From assembly GCF_029633865.1 (NCBI RefSeq), contig NC_079219.1:12248900-12312899 (forward strand): DNA of 64,000 nucleotides, read 5' to 3'. Positions 1-11,020 of the stretch are shown here, one piece after another. A program made the translations under genes and the position numbers. The notes under the pieces were generated by a model that saw nothing but the letters and a program-made list of their open reading frames with translations, ran no database searches and was not told where the DNA came from. Each line of letters starts with the position of its first letter. The first letter of the stretch is position 1. Source of the stretch: Lampris incognitus. Lineage: Eukaryota > Chordata > Actinopteri > Lampriformes > Lampridae.

Positions 1-330
1 ACTTGGGTGCCTAGAACATTGCAGCGGAAAGCTGAAGCACGGGGGCCGCGTTAGTCGGGTTTGCCCTCCGCGGACAGGAAAAGCCTCCGACGGCACCCCG
101 AAACATGTGGCGCTAACGCAACTTCTCCACAGAAGCCGCTTTATGCGCCGAGCCCCGCCGCTCGCAACCGCGGAGCCTCCGAGCAGAGTGACACGACACA
201 CCGCGGCACGCTGGGTAGCGCAGCTCCGCGGATCAAAACGCACGCTTAACGAGGAGAAAACGCTCCGCTGGAAAACAAGCAGCATTGGTCGCGCTATAGA
301 GTCACGTGACCGGGAAGGTATTCGGCGGAA
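1..330. other. CpG-rich segment, possible CpG island
   Basis: This stretch is visibly richer in CG dinucleotides than the rest of the left arm. It contains no convincing protein-coding frame. It could be the promoter or first exon of a gene lying outside the window, but nothing here identifies that gene or its direction. Confidence 0.3.
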
Positions 331-1112
331 CGCTGTAAAAAAAAAAACCGACTCAGGCGTTTCAGATCCAGCCAGCTTCAATGGAAATCTTGTGTAGGAA
401 GGAAAAAAAAAACATACTCAGGTTAATCTTATTTCGCAGTTCGAACCCCGAATTTACAAAAGCATTACCGTAAACACAGCCGTCCATCTAAAAACCACTG
501 GGCAAATACACATTTAGAGTAAAAAAAAAAAAAAAAAGTTTGGAAAATTAGACAAACTCACCAATACGAGTGACCAAGTACAAACGGTGCGTTATGTGAG
601 TCTGTCTCCGCCAAGTGCGCCGTCCCGACGTTTTGTTGGCAAGGTTTTTTTTCCTTCTTCTTCTACCCCCTCTTCAGCTCCAACTTTACTGCCTTAGCCA
701 CACGTGAAACGCTAGATTGGCTGGTTTCTAATCAAATTGGATCTCGTAGAGGACTGAGATCTGATTCAAGGGGGGAAAAAAACCCGAGTCAAAAACAGCA
801 TTCAGGCAAATCTCTCCACCAACATTCTGCTGGGCTGGTCTAAATCATCTGTGTCACTCCCGGGAATGAGCAGGGAAAGAGGGGGGTGGGGTATCGGCGT
901 GAGTGGCCGGCTCAGCCACTGAGGTTTACACGCCAAAATTACCCCAGTCCCCCCTGCGCGGCGGTAAACAGCTGATGGAGAAACGCAGCTTACAAAGCGA
1001 CTTTGTAAGGGGAATTATCGGCAGGAGTTGTGTCTTTGCTGTGCAACTGGTATGCAGCAGACTTAACACTCACGTATCACAGCCACTTGTGCAACCGGTG
1101 ACTATGCAAAAC
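331..1112. other. Non-coding, nothing recognised
   Basis: Several poly-A runs (near 338, 400 and 521) are the only structure I see. No supported gene. Confidence 0.4.
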
Positions 1113-1450
1113 TTGAATTTTCAACTCCATCCATTATCCAAACCACAGGCTCGTGAGGATGCTGGAGCCTATCCCAGGAGTCATTGGGCGGCAGGCGGGG
1201 AGACACCCTGGACAAGCCGCTGGCACACGCACACACACATTCACACTTAGGGACAATGTTGTACGGCCGATTCATCTGACCTACATGTCTTTGGACTGTG
1301 GGAGGAAACCCACGCAGACACGGGGAGAACATGCAAACTCCACACAGAGGACGACCCAGTACGACCTCCAAGGTTGGGCTACCCCGGGGCTCGAACCCAA
1401 GCTCTGGTGCCTGCGTGCCTAGTTTAGCTTTTCCTAGCATATTAGCCAGT
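1113..1450 (+). repeat. Dispersed teleost-type repeat with a conserved core
   Basis: The core has the phrases CTGGAGCCTATCCCA, then ATGTCTTTGGACTGTGGGAG, then GGGGAGAACATGCAAACTCC in that order. I recognise this phrase order as typical of a very common repeat in fish genomes. A short CA-rich run lies in the middle (about 1225-1240). The short open frames on both strands are by-products of the repeat. I cannot name the family with certainty. Confidence 0.6.
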
Positions 1451-1965
1451 GCGCTGCCCAACATCCTAAATCCAGTCCTTTCTAGGTGATAATTTTCAAC
1501 TCAAACAAATAAAATATAAAGGCACATAGACTTTCAAATATAACTTAGCTCATGGGTCTTAGAGACTGTGAGGTCAACGCTTTGGGAAAAATAGGCCGAT
1601 ACGTTTGTGCCTGCTCGTCACCGTGCAAGCTGACCAGTGCAGACTGTTTTGAGTTATCGCTCAGCGATGTGAGAAGGGGCCCCCTGGTTAAAACCCCACC
1701 AGGTTGCCAGATTCCATCCTCTCTTCCACCGGGGGGTTCAGAACCAATACTGGCCCCAGATGTCAGCAGTGAGGTTGCAGAAGGCTGGGAGTCATAACTT
1801 AGCACGCTTTGGACAGACGTCGGGTATCTGTCATGACTGACAGGCGCCAAGACATTTTGGAGAACCCCATGTCTCGCAACCAGCTCACTGAGTCCACGCA
1901 GTCAAAGGGATTTCCTTATTTTGCTATCCTCAAGTATTGTATTGGGTGACTGGATGGAAGCGGCA
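1451..1965. other. Non-coding, nothing recognised
   Basis: Open frames on both strands around 1545-1850 overlap each other and carry no recognisable motif; they look like chance frames. Confidence 0.4.
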
Positions 1966-2280
1966 CCCAGATAGCAAAATCGCTGTGGCCCCGGACCCGT
2001 CCTACACCTGACACTTCATCCGGCCCACATACCGCGTGGAATGATGGCACTTGGGCGGTCCGCTCCTGTTTGCCAGATCTGGGCCAGAACCAAGCCATAG
2101 CAATGCCGCATGTGCCACATATTTGCCAAAGCTGGCCCATATTTGATTTGGCATATTTGCGCCATATTTGCTATTATACATGTGGGCCACGTCAGGCTCA
2201 CATCCATTTTATCAGGGCCAAAGAAGGCCATCAGTGTCGCATCATTGCCTAACGTGGCCCACATCCGGATGCTATCTGGG
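1966..2280. mobile_element. Short inverted-repeat element, MITE-like
   Basis: The 315 bp segment starts with CCCAGATAGCA (1966-1976) and ends with the exact reverse complement TGCTATCTGGG (2270-2280). The inside is rich in TGGCCC and GGCCCA words. It has no coding capacity. The inverted ends suggest a non-autonomous DNA transposon. I see no clear target duplication, so the exact ends are uncertain. Confidence 0.5.
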
Positions 2281-3174
2281 CAGAATCCACATGGTAGCCA
2301 AAGTTACAGATGACCAAACACTTGGAAGATTCAAATAAGACACATGGAATATTCAGTTGGAAATGTATCAATAATCTATAATAACTACTCCAATGGTAGG
2401 AAATAATTGTTCCCAATTCCAAAAGAATATGAGAAATTGTTTACTGTTAAGAACAAGGAGAATATTTTGTATGGAAAAACATAAAACATGTGAACCCAGG
2501 TGCCTAAGACAAGGTACCCAAGATAACGGAGTTTGATTATGATGTTGGCACATCCTCAGCACCTGACATCAGCAGATGATCGCAAGAGAAATTATGTTTC
2601 CCAACGTCCACTAGATGGCGTTATTGGTTAAGGTTCACACGGATGATGTGAGTGTGATGAAGTTTGTTTACAACTAAAATGTGAAGATAACGAGGTATAG
2701 TAAAGCCTCAAATATGACAAGAATCAAAATGGAGCACATGCGATATGAGTCAGCTTCAACTGACAGTTAACAAAAAGCCGGACAACTTCACATTCTTCTC
2801 CATCCTGTTTAACAAAGGTAAACAAACAAACAAACAAACAAAAACAAGGATTTCCAGCCACATTTGTGTAGCCATGCTTTTGAGACCAAACGTGAAGCCT
2901 CTGAACGGTGAGAGACACTTAAGCTGTGCTCCACCTTCTGCCAAGAAGCAACATCTCTACAGTCTACTGACATGTTAGAAAGGTTTTCAATGATGCAACT
3001 GGCAGAGGAAACTCACAGAGCGCAAACAGATTCAAATAATACTCTGGGGACCTTTGTCTCTAATAATGCAGGTCCATGCACCCACCCAGGGGCAACAGTG
3101 GACATTAGATCTATAACAATGGATCTTTAACAAAACACCTTCAATGATGATGACTTTGCACACAGTTTGCATTT
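2281..3174. other. Non-coding with an (AAAC)n microsatellite
   Basis: An AAAC tandem run lies at about 2819-2843. The open frames on both strands here are short and motif-free. Confidence 0.4.
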
Positions 3175-3642
3175 CGCGAGATGGGTCTGCCCCCCCCCCC
3201 CCGTTGTATCCGGCCAATTACCCCACTCTTCCGAGCCGTCCCGCTTGTTGCTCCACCCCCTCTGCCGATCCGGGGAGGGCTGCAGACTATCACATGCCTC
3301 CTCCGACGCATGTGGAGTCGCCAGCCGCTTCTTTTCACCTGACAGTGATTAGTTTCACCTGACAGTGATTAGTTTCACCAGGGGGGGGCGTAGCGCGTGG
3401 GAGGATCACACTACTCCACTTCCCCTCCCCCACCGAACACGCGCCCCGACCGACCAGAGGAAGCGCTAGTGCAGCAACCAGGACACACGCCCACATCCGG
3501 CTTCCCACCCGCTGACACGGCCAATTGTGTCTGTAGGGACGCCCGACCAAGCCGGAGGTAACGCGGGGATTCGAACCGGCGATCCTCGTGTTGGTAGGCA
3601 ACGGAATAGAGCGCTACGCCACCCGGACGCGAGATGGGTCTG
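3175..3642 (-). mobile_element. tRNA-derived SINE, family A, copy 1, with 15 bp target duplication
   Basis: Identical 15 bp copies of CGCGAGATGGGTCTG flank the element at 3175-3189 and 3628-3642, which is direct evidence for retroposition. Read on the minus strand, the head at the right end is tRNA-like, with a GGTTCGAATCC B box. The body follows, and the tail at the left ends in a poly-G/C run. A 20 bp piece of the body is duplicated in tandem (about 3336-3355 and 3356-3375). Confidence 0.85.
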
Positions 3643-4280
3643 TCTCAAGGCTGGCACACAGCGCTGAAGATGGAGGGCTCACATTATTATTGCACCCTGG
3701 TGAGACTTTTAAATGTCCTTGGATGGCGAGCAGCGATTGGATTGCAAGCTTGGTAGCTTTTGATGGCCGTGCCTGTCAGCCTCACCTGCTCTTTAATCAG
3801 TGATTACCATTGGGGATTCTTTGGCATTTCCTAATTAAATTGGACCAAATGCAATTAAAAACCACACTCTCATTCCCTTAAAAGGGCTCTGTGGAGTCCT
3901 TGTTTATTTCTTGTTGTTAAGAGAATAAGCGGTTGAACGGTTACAGCACCGTCCTATCGCTGGCTGATCTGGCCATGATCATTTCAGCGCTCAAATTAGG
4001 TTTGCAGTTTGCATAATAAAGGGGAAAATAGAGCTCAAGGCTAAAACCCCAGCGCTTACCAGAAGTTAAGATTAAAAGGAGCGATGAAGTACGCAAACTG
4101 GTTGCGGTATAAAACAAACACAGTTAAGCTGGGGAGTCGGAGGGCGACTGGAGTGTAGTGAAGTGATCCTTGCTCATTAAAACTCTATAAATGAAATGTT
4201 TTGCTTTACAAACGCTCACCATGTCGAAAAGTCCCCAGCCCTCGAGGAGCCAACTACCACAAACACGTCACTACCCCGCC
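3643..4280. other. Non-coding, nothing recognised
   Basis: AT-rich unique-looking sequence between two SINE copies; no supported gene. Confidence 0.4.
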
Positions 4281-4508
4281 CCCTTTTCCTCCCCAAGTGT
4301 ATCCGGCCAATTACCCCACTCTTCCGAGCCGCCCCGGTCGCTGCTCCACCCCCTCTGCCGATCCGGGGAGGGCTGCAGACTACCGCGTGCCTCCTCCCAT
4401 ACATGCGGAGTCGCCAGCCGCTTCTTTTCACCTGACAGTGAGGAGTTTTGCCAGGGGGACATAGCGCGTGGGAGGATCACGCTATTTCCTCCAGTGTCCC
4501 CCCCCCCC
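4281..4508 (-). mobile_element. SINE family A, copy 2, tail half only
   Basis: The sequence matches the body and tail of copy 1 (words CCGATCCGGGGAGGGCTGCA and CTTTTCACCTGACAGTGA) but lacks the tRNA-like head. It is therefore 5'-truncated or overrun at its right end by the next repeat. Confidence 0.7.
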
Positions 4509-4800
4509 AAACACACCAGCAAAATAAAACTGGGCCGGATCCGGGCCCGGATGTATTATAGCATCTGGCGCAGATCTGCAAAATGGATCAGCCCCAGTGT
4601 CCTTTTGCACAACGGACCAATACCGGCGCGGATCCGGCTTATGGATTTGTGCCAGCTTTGGGCCATAACTGACCCAGCTCACTCATATCATTTCACATCT
4701 GGCCCGGATCCGTATGGATCTCTACCAGCATTTGGGCCGCAACTGGCTCCGGCCCGAATCTGGCACGGAGCCTTGTTTCCTTACCACGTCAACATAACTA
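4509..4800. repeat. GGCCCGGATC-rich repeat, possibly related to the 1966-2280 element
   Basis: It repeats words such as GGCCGGATCC, TTTGGGCC and CTGGCCCGGATCC, in the style of the inverted-repeat element at 1966. No matching terminal inverted repeat was found. A further fragment with the same word (GGCGGATCCGGCCCAG) lies at about 8342-8358. Confidence 0.4.
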
Positions 4801-4807
4801 AATAAAT

Positions 4808-4808
<1 letters not shown>

Positions 4809-4862
<54 letters not shown>
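4809..4862. repeat. (CA)n microsatellite
   Basis: Uninterrupted CA dinucleotides, about 27 units. Confidence 0.95.
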
Positions 4863-4865
<3 letters not shown>

Positions 4866-5590
4866 CTTCCATTTCGCTTCTTTTTTGCTTTAAACAGTGT
4901 TTAAAAACACACACAAACCCATACCAAAAGAACACCCAACAAAGGCTAAGACAACCTTCTTAAGATCATTTTCAAGCCTTTTTTTTTTGGTGCCTGAACA
5001 AACACAGGCAAGAGAGGTAGCCAACAGAAAGACTATTAAAACATTAGCTGTGTTTCTTTTTTAAGAGAAAAAAAATAAACCTGTGGCCGAATCCCGCAGC
5101 TTGACAGCAGAATGATTATTTTCAACCCCGAAGTGTGGACTTGATGCATGTCAACATGTATGCGGAATAACAGCTCAATATGAAACGAGAATTGAAAACA
5201 AAACAAGTCAATAAGCTGTAAAATATCAATTAATAGACTGTGAAGTAAATAATTAACAGCATACAGTAGACATATTTAATCAATAGCTTACCGTGCCCAT
5301 TATACATATAATGGGGCCTATATTGTCAACACTGAATCGTTTGAGGTAGGAGTGAAATCCCGGTTGACCCCACTACGCCCATGACTCCAACATAGACCCA
5401 GGTTATGATCCCTAGAGCGAAATTCCTAGGTGGGATTACAGACGTTACAGCTTCTAAGAGAATTACATCTTAGGGTTTTATCAGAAGTTCTGATGCAAGT
5501 ATTTTTGCAATATAACTCGATGCATTATAGTTATATATCGCTGTATTTTTTCTTGCCACATTTATTCAAAACAGTGAAGACTTATACCTT
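4863..5590. other. Non-coding, AT-rich, nothing recognised
   Basis: No open frame with a recognisable motif and no repeat that I can name. Confidence 0.4.
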
Positions 5591-5596
5591 GCCTAT

Positions 5597-5643
5597 TTGG
5601 CCTATTTAATGGCGCTGCTCACAAGCTCCATTAAATAGGCCAA
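5597..5643. repeat. Perfect 16 bp inverted repeat (hairpin)
   Basis: TTGGCCTATTTAATGG (5597-5612) is followed after 15 bases by its exact reverse complement (5628-5643). A partial direct repeat of the left arm (GCCTATTT) precedes it. The function is unknown; it may mark an element end near the hAT copy to its right. Confidence 0.8.
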
Positions 5644-5938
5644 AACCACAACATTTGACCCATACAACAGTCACATATTGGAATACTTAAAAAAAAAATT
5701 CATCTGGCACCGTGCACTGAACCATATCTATGCTATCACCATTTCAGAAGAGTCATCATGCTCATGCAAGAATTCAGTTCCATTAAGGCATTAAGGGGTA
5801 ACGGCAAGGTCTCAATCTTGCAAAGTCTGTGACTAGCTCCTCCAAATTTAGGGAATTGACAAGTGCAGGTTCAACAGCCATCAGTATAAGGTAATTTAAC
5901 CAGTCATCAGTCATGGTGGTCCTCAAGTAATCCCTTAC

Positions 5939-7870
5939 TCACTTCAGCACAGAGAAAAATCTCTCATTGGATGCAGTGGAGACTGGCAATGTTGCAGCAA
6001 TCTGGAATAATGTTTTCACCTCCGAGAATGCAGTGGGTAATGTGCTCAACTTTGTGGGACCTGGCAAGATACTTGTGTCATCCTCATTTTCATCTTTCTG
6101 CTCAAGCTCTAGAAAGGCTTTGGCAGTTTGGCACTGGGCCCGAAGCAAGGTGACATCAATGTGCTTTTCATACAGTTTGGCAAACTTTTCCATCTTACCT
6201 ACATCCATATAATGGGGGGAAGAACGATTAAATACCTGGACTGCATCAATAAGCTCTTCATTCTCTGTGAAGTGCCGATCAAACTCAAAGATGAAGCAGT
6301 CAAGTACTTCAAAGTACAGTCTTTTCTCTTGGTCTTGGTAGTCATCTGTTTGTCTCTGGTCACTGCTAGACCCAACTATATATAAAACCTGACAGTGCTC
6401 TAGACACACTCGATACTCGTGCAGGTCGTGGGGAAGGTGTTTCGCCCTGTATGCCCACTTCTCTGGCAAATGCCTTTGCACGGTTTAATGTGTTCTGCCA
6501 TTCACCATCTGACCTCAACATCTCCAGCTGACATTTCGTGCTCTTAATAAGAGTAGCAGCTGTTGTGATGGAACTGTCTCTTGTCTGAAGCTACTCAGAC
6601 AGCCCATAAGTAAGGCTCAAGACTTTCTCTAGAGCATGGAGATGCACAAGAAAAGAGAATGACTGCATCTTCATCCTGAGCCCATCTGCTTCCATGGATC
6701 CCTCTGCATTGGTCTCGGAGGTGGTCACCAGCACAGCTAATATAGCCTCATAGCGTAACTTAATTTTTTGCAATACCCTATACTAGTACAACCAAAAAGT
6801 TATACAAGTGTGCTCCAAGTTGAATACTTTCTGCCCTAACTCAGTCTGGGCCATAGTGAAAAGCATATGTCTGGTATTGCTATTTGCAATAAAATTATAG
6901 TCTCTGCACAACACTGAAAAATTCAGACATTTCAGGTATTTCAGTTACTGAGTTCACAAGCACAAGATTTAATCTGTGTGCGTAAAAGTGGATATAAATG
7001 GCGTGTGGCACTTCTTGATGTATAATAGCCTGTACTCCACGCACGTTAACCTGCATGATGCTTGTGCCATCATAACACTGCCCAACACACAACTGAAGGT
7101 CTATGCCTTGACTTGATAGTTCATTAATTATGAACTGGGCCAGGGATTCAGCTGACAGGTCTTGCATGTGAAAGGTTCCGATGGCACGTTCGTTTATCAC
7201 CCCCTTGTGGACTTCGCGGAGCAAGGTTGCTAACTGTTCTTTCTTAGACATGTCCTTTGTTTCATCAACTAAAATGGAAAAGTATTCTGCTTCCTTTACG
7301 TCGCTTAATATTACATTCCTAATCTTTTCTCCAATAACCTTAATCATATAATTCTGAGCCTCTGGGGAGGAGTAATGTCCATATCTGCGATCCTGTTTGG
7401 TTTTCACATTGTCGTCATCAGTTGATCCAAAAGTTACAGAAAATGTCCTCTTATTATCAGCACTATCTTCCTCGTTGTGACCACGAAAGGGGAGTCCCTT
7501 TGGCCTAAAAATGATGTGACTTTTAATAAGGATTTAACGTGTGCTGTTTTCTTGCATCTCCGATCATCTATTAGCATCAATTTGACTCGCTATAGAATCC
7601 TTACGTCCACTGGCCACAGCCTTGAACTCAATCCACGCCGATGCAGCGTTTCTGTGCCTCTTGCTCTCAGTATGCTCCAGAAGATTCTTTTGCACATTTA
7701 CTGGCTTTAGTATTGTCGTCGCCATGGCCACGGCCCTTTTCTTTACAGCTTCTCTGACTATTGAGTCAGTGATGACCGAAAGACAGGAGTTGAGCCGAGT
7801 GAGGTGCCGATTCACTCGATTTTATTCTACTTCACGCAATGAAGGATTCTGCCACAGTAATAGGATCATT
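5939..7870 (-). pseudogene. hAT transposase remnant (zinc-finger MYM-type 1-like)
   Basis: Three blocks in the correct order can be read on the minus strand. The N-terminal block (7564-7815) ends with a TTF-type zinc-finger tail (EHTESKRHRNA). Next comes an RDSPFRGHNE motif (about 7480-7500) and the DUF4371-like RNase H-fold part with ILVDETKDMS (6895-7407). The C-terminal dimerisation block ends LPVSTASNERFFSVLK (5939-6481). Stops and frameshifts separate the blocks (for example 6482-6894), so no full transposase can be made. Terminal repeats and an 8 bp duplication were not found. Confidence 0.85.
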
Positions 7871-7925
7871 TAAAACACTGAGAAATGTGTAACTGAAATA
7901 TATTATTTCACACTGACCAGGCAGC

Positions 7926-7956
7926 CAAGGTAGCTAGGGGCTAACGTGTCTTATTA
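7926..7956 (-). repeat. Short copy of the SINE family C leader
   Basis: On the minus strand this reads almost exactly as the AAGACACGTTAGCCCCTAGC unit seen twice at 41564-41623. It may be the edge of a decayed SINE C copy next to the hAT remnant. Confidence 0.5.
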
Positions 7957-8379
7957 GTAGTTTACACAAATAACTTTAATGTTGCAATCACCGGCAATTG
8001 TGGGTTCTTCCCTGGACTTCTGTCTGCAGCTGAACGGAGTTGGCGGTTAAAACTGGAATTTAATCGTAACGCCGTGACGCCAGTACAAAAATGCATGGCG
8101 GCATATTCAAGGCTTGAAGGGTCATAAGCGTCCTTTCTCTTAAACAGTCTACTCAAATCTGTTTCTAAAAAACTGATGTGAGAAATAGGGAATTCAGGTG
8201 CTGACTCTTGACTCATTTTAGACCCACAAGGCCTAATTTAAAAAATGGGTTCCGACTTTCGTAAGGAGGCCACACTCTGGGCCAGAGGCGCGCGGCTATC
8301 TAGGGTGCGGGTGTGATTCCTATGCGGATCTGCCAGACTGTGGGCGGATCCGGCCCAGTGTCAGCTGCTATATGGTACA

Positions 8380-8532
8380 GGTGCCCGACTGACCACAGAA
8401 GGCGCTAGTGCAGCGACCAGGACACATACCCACACCCGGCTTCCCACCCGCAGACATGGCCAATTGTGTCTGTAGGGACGCCTGACCAAGCCGGAAGTAA
8501 CATGGGGATTCGAACCGGTGATCCCTGTGTTG
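8380..8532 (-). mobile_element. SINE family A, copy 3, head half
   Basis: Matches the tRNA-like head and first body part of SINE A (GGGGATTCGAACCGG B-box region, then GGCCAATTGTGTCTGTAGGG). The tail half is missing. Confidence 0.75.
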
Positions 8533-8866
8533 GTAGGCAACATATTGTATTACTAGACAGAGGGCTATCAATGGAAACAGTCAACGCCTATCAAACGGAG
8601 TCGGTGACACGCACAGCAGATAACCTTTCAATGACAACAGTTGTCTGCTGCAATCTGCAGAGACAGCTTATCGGATAAAGTATTGGGAAGAGACACCTTC
8701 CGGCCATTCACCAGCCTAATAGGAAGAGGGAGGCAGGGAAAACAAATTGCATCGAAAAGAACAAAACCAAAATAAAGTCAGTTGCATAAATCATGTGTTA
8801 ACAAACGTTGCAAGGAATATCTAGATAAAAGCTTGTCAGTCTCTATCAACCAGCACATTAAACTAT
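8533..8866. other. Non-coding, nothing recognised
   Basis: Left flank of the gypsy element. No supported gene. Confidence 0.4.
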
Positions 8867-9288
8867 TGTTACCGTAGCAGCGTAGCAACAGTGTAATTCC
8901 ATTAGGAGAATAGGGAGGGCGTAGTGTTCTGACGTAGCGTGTGCGCGTGGTGGAGCGAGGGAGAGCGAGAGCGGTGTGCGTGTGAGTCTAGTCGAGTGTC
9001 GGCGCGAAATTGAATGGAGCAGTGCAGCGACAGCAGCAATTAATGTTAGCAGGTTAATAAGATAGCAAATACATTTTACGGAACAAGTCATGGTACCACT
9101 AATAAATACAAGCATATTTCTCAAGGCCAGCGTGGTGTCCCTGTGCGTGTTTTTACGACTGCCGTGTGAGTCAAGTGGGTCATTGATCCCGAAGCGAGTT
9201 ACTAAACGAAACTTGGGCCCTGGGGGAAATACTCCCCCTCTGTGTTCCTCGACTGCGGCCTGGGGGCTGAGAGCAGGGAAGACCAACA
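8867..9288 (+). repeat. Left LTR of the gypsy element
   Basis: Begins TGTTAC and ends CA; aligns along its length with 13324-13727 with many substitutions and small indels (for example both contain GGCCCTGG(G/A)GGAAATACTC). Confidence 0.85.
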
Positions 9289-9289
9289 C

Positions 9290-9307
9290 TGGCGACCACG
9301 TAGGGAC
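9290..9307 (+). other. Primer-binding-site-like sequence
   Basis: TGGCGACCACGTAGGGAC begins two bases after the LTR end and starts with TGG, the complement of a tRNA CCA end. I cannot assign the tRNA. Confidence 0.5.
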
Positions 9308-9413
9308 CCCCTCACATTCAACAAAACGGCAGTGGTGAGCGTAAAAAATAAGAATAAAAAGCGAAATAAACCAGGACAATTAGCGAGCTCACCTGGCCAA
9401 GAGTTGAGCTAAG

Positions 9414-10600
9414 ATGGCGGCCTCTAGCCAAGACCCTGCTATTGAAAACACGCGGGATATTTTCGGGAACGTACCTAGCTGTTCCAATCCATTTATGACA
9501 CTGACTGCAGTGGGGGAAGGGCAAGTGGAAGTAAAAACGGACTATTTGACTGACAGAAATGACAAATATGGCCATTTAACCCCTTCCTTTCTGAAGAAGA
9601 GCTAGTTAAAGTGAGACAAGGAGTGCAGCCATGAGCCCACTCAGTCGAGTTTATCAAGCGCAAACCCCTTTGTCAGTGCTACCAGGGACAGTTACTGCTT
9701 TCGAGACTGTGACATACAAAGCAAAGACCCCTGCTATCATGTGCATAACCACCAAACTCATGCCCTGACATTACAGCTGCACAATATAGCTACGCCGTCA
9801 GCTTATACCATTGCAAACCCATTTTCCTCTGCTCATTTGGCGAGTTTTATCCAGAGCACACCCATGTCCTGTAATCCCCCACACCCTACATGCCCAGGGC
9901 TGCATACCTCTTGCTGTAACCCACCAACAGACACTAAATATGGATACTTACCAGAGCGAGGGCATAGCCAGACTACACAGTTAAAGGGCTCATCCCCAAA
10001 ATGTGAGCGGCCAAAATCACATTCACGCCGGGTTCGCGATGCACATTACCAGCCTTTGTCGGACAGTGAGGAGGACTACGACCACAGAGAAAGAGTCCCC
10101 GCTCTACGTCCTGGTCAGTACGATAACACCACCCCATGGAAGGAGTTCCTCCACAGGTTAGAGAGCTGTGCTAAAGCTAATTGCTGGTCAAAAAAGACTT
10201 TGGCTGTGCACTTAAAGTTCTGCCTGGCGGGTGCACCAGGGGCAACCGTCCACAGAAGTTCCCGGTCGTCACAGTGGGATTACAGCCTTCTGGTGGTGGA
10301 AATGGAGACTGCATATGGACCCTCTTCAGAACATGCAGCTGCAGTGGCTATTGAACTGAGGCAGCATGTCCACAAACTGAGTGAGCCTCTTCATGTTTTA
10401 AGGGATGACATAGTATATGGAAAAGTATCAGTAGCCTACAGCAACAGGGCTGAGACTGAGCAGGACACCATAGGCTTGAAGTTTTCACTAATGCTGTAGG
10501 GGATGCAGAAATTGTACAACAATTATTAGAACAGCGACCCCACACACTAGCCCAAGCTTATGACATTGCCCGCCGACATGAAACCACTAAGCGGGCAGCT
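9414..10600 (+). pseudogene. Gypsy gag region, frameshifted
   Basis: A first frame starts at 9414 (MAASSQDPAIEN) and stops at 9605. A longer one runs 9741-10499, with a charged stretch (SDSEEDYDHRER) followed by a capsid-like part (PWKEFLHRLESCAKAN). Just before the stop at 10499 the reading continues in another frame (AEIVQQLLEQRPHTLAQAYD) to about 10605. I see no CCHC zinc knuckle. The assignment to gag rests on position and on the capsid-like part; the protein cannot be made in one piece. Confidence 0.65.
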
Positions 10601-10604
10601 CGCC

Positions 10605-10725
10605 AGGTGTCTCGAGAGACCGGCGAGTACGACTTCGAGATCGTCCATCGCCCCAGACACTTGCACAACAACGCAGACAGCCTCTCCAGGAGACCCTGCC
10701 GCCAGTCTTGTCCATGTAAGCTGCC
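10605..10725 (+). pseudogene. Last part of gypsy RNase H, fused to gag by deletion
   Basis: The frame reads YDFEIVHRPRHLHNNADSLS, the usual end of a Ty3/gypsy RNase H domain. It is joined directly to gag-like sequence, so everything between has been deleted. Beyond about 10725 the frame stays open to 10918 without clear motifs. Confidence 0.75.
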
Positions 10726-11020
10726 AGGCCCATCCCTTCATCCAGCAAACGTCAATCACCAGGCTGTGCAGTGCGACTTGGACTCTGACATCAACAAGAT
10801 GACGCTGGGTCCAGTGGGGGTGGAGGAGCACCCAGCTTCCACAGCAGTGAGTCTAGTGGGGTTAGATGAAGCTTTGCCTGCTGACACAGGCAGCGTAAAG
10901 CCCCCTGAGAGAATCTAAAGAACTGAGACTAGCAACACTGAACTGTTCGGGGGCTGGTCCCCAGAGGAGCTGCAACAGGCTCAAGGAGCCGATCCAGATA
11001 TTGCACCTATCAGGGCATGG

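Noticed and set aside
1102-1464. 120-codon open frame on the minus strand
   Set aside because: It lies wholly inside a dispersed repeat and has no domain.
4191-4805. 204-codon plus-strand frame
   Set aside because: It runs across a SINE A tail and a GGCCCGGATC repeat; translation is low-complexity Pro/Ser without domain.
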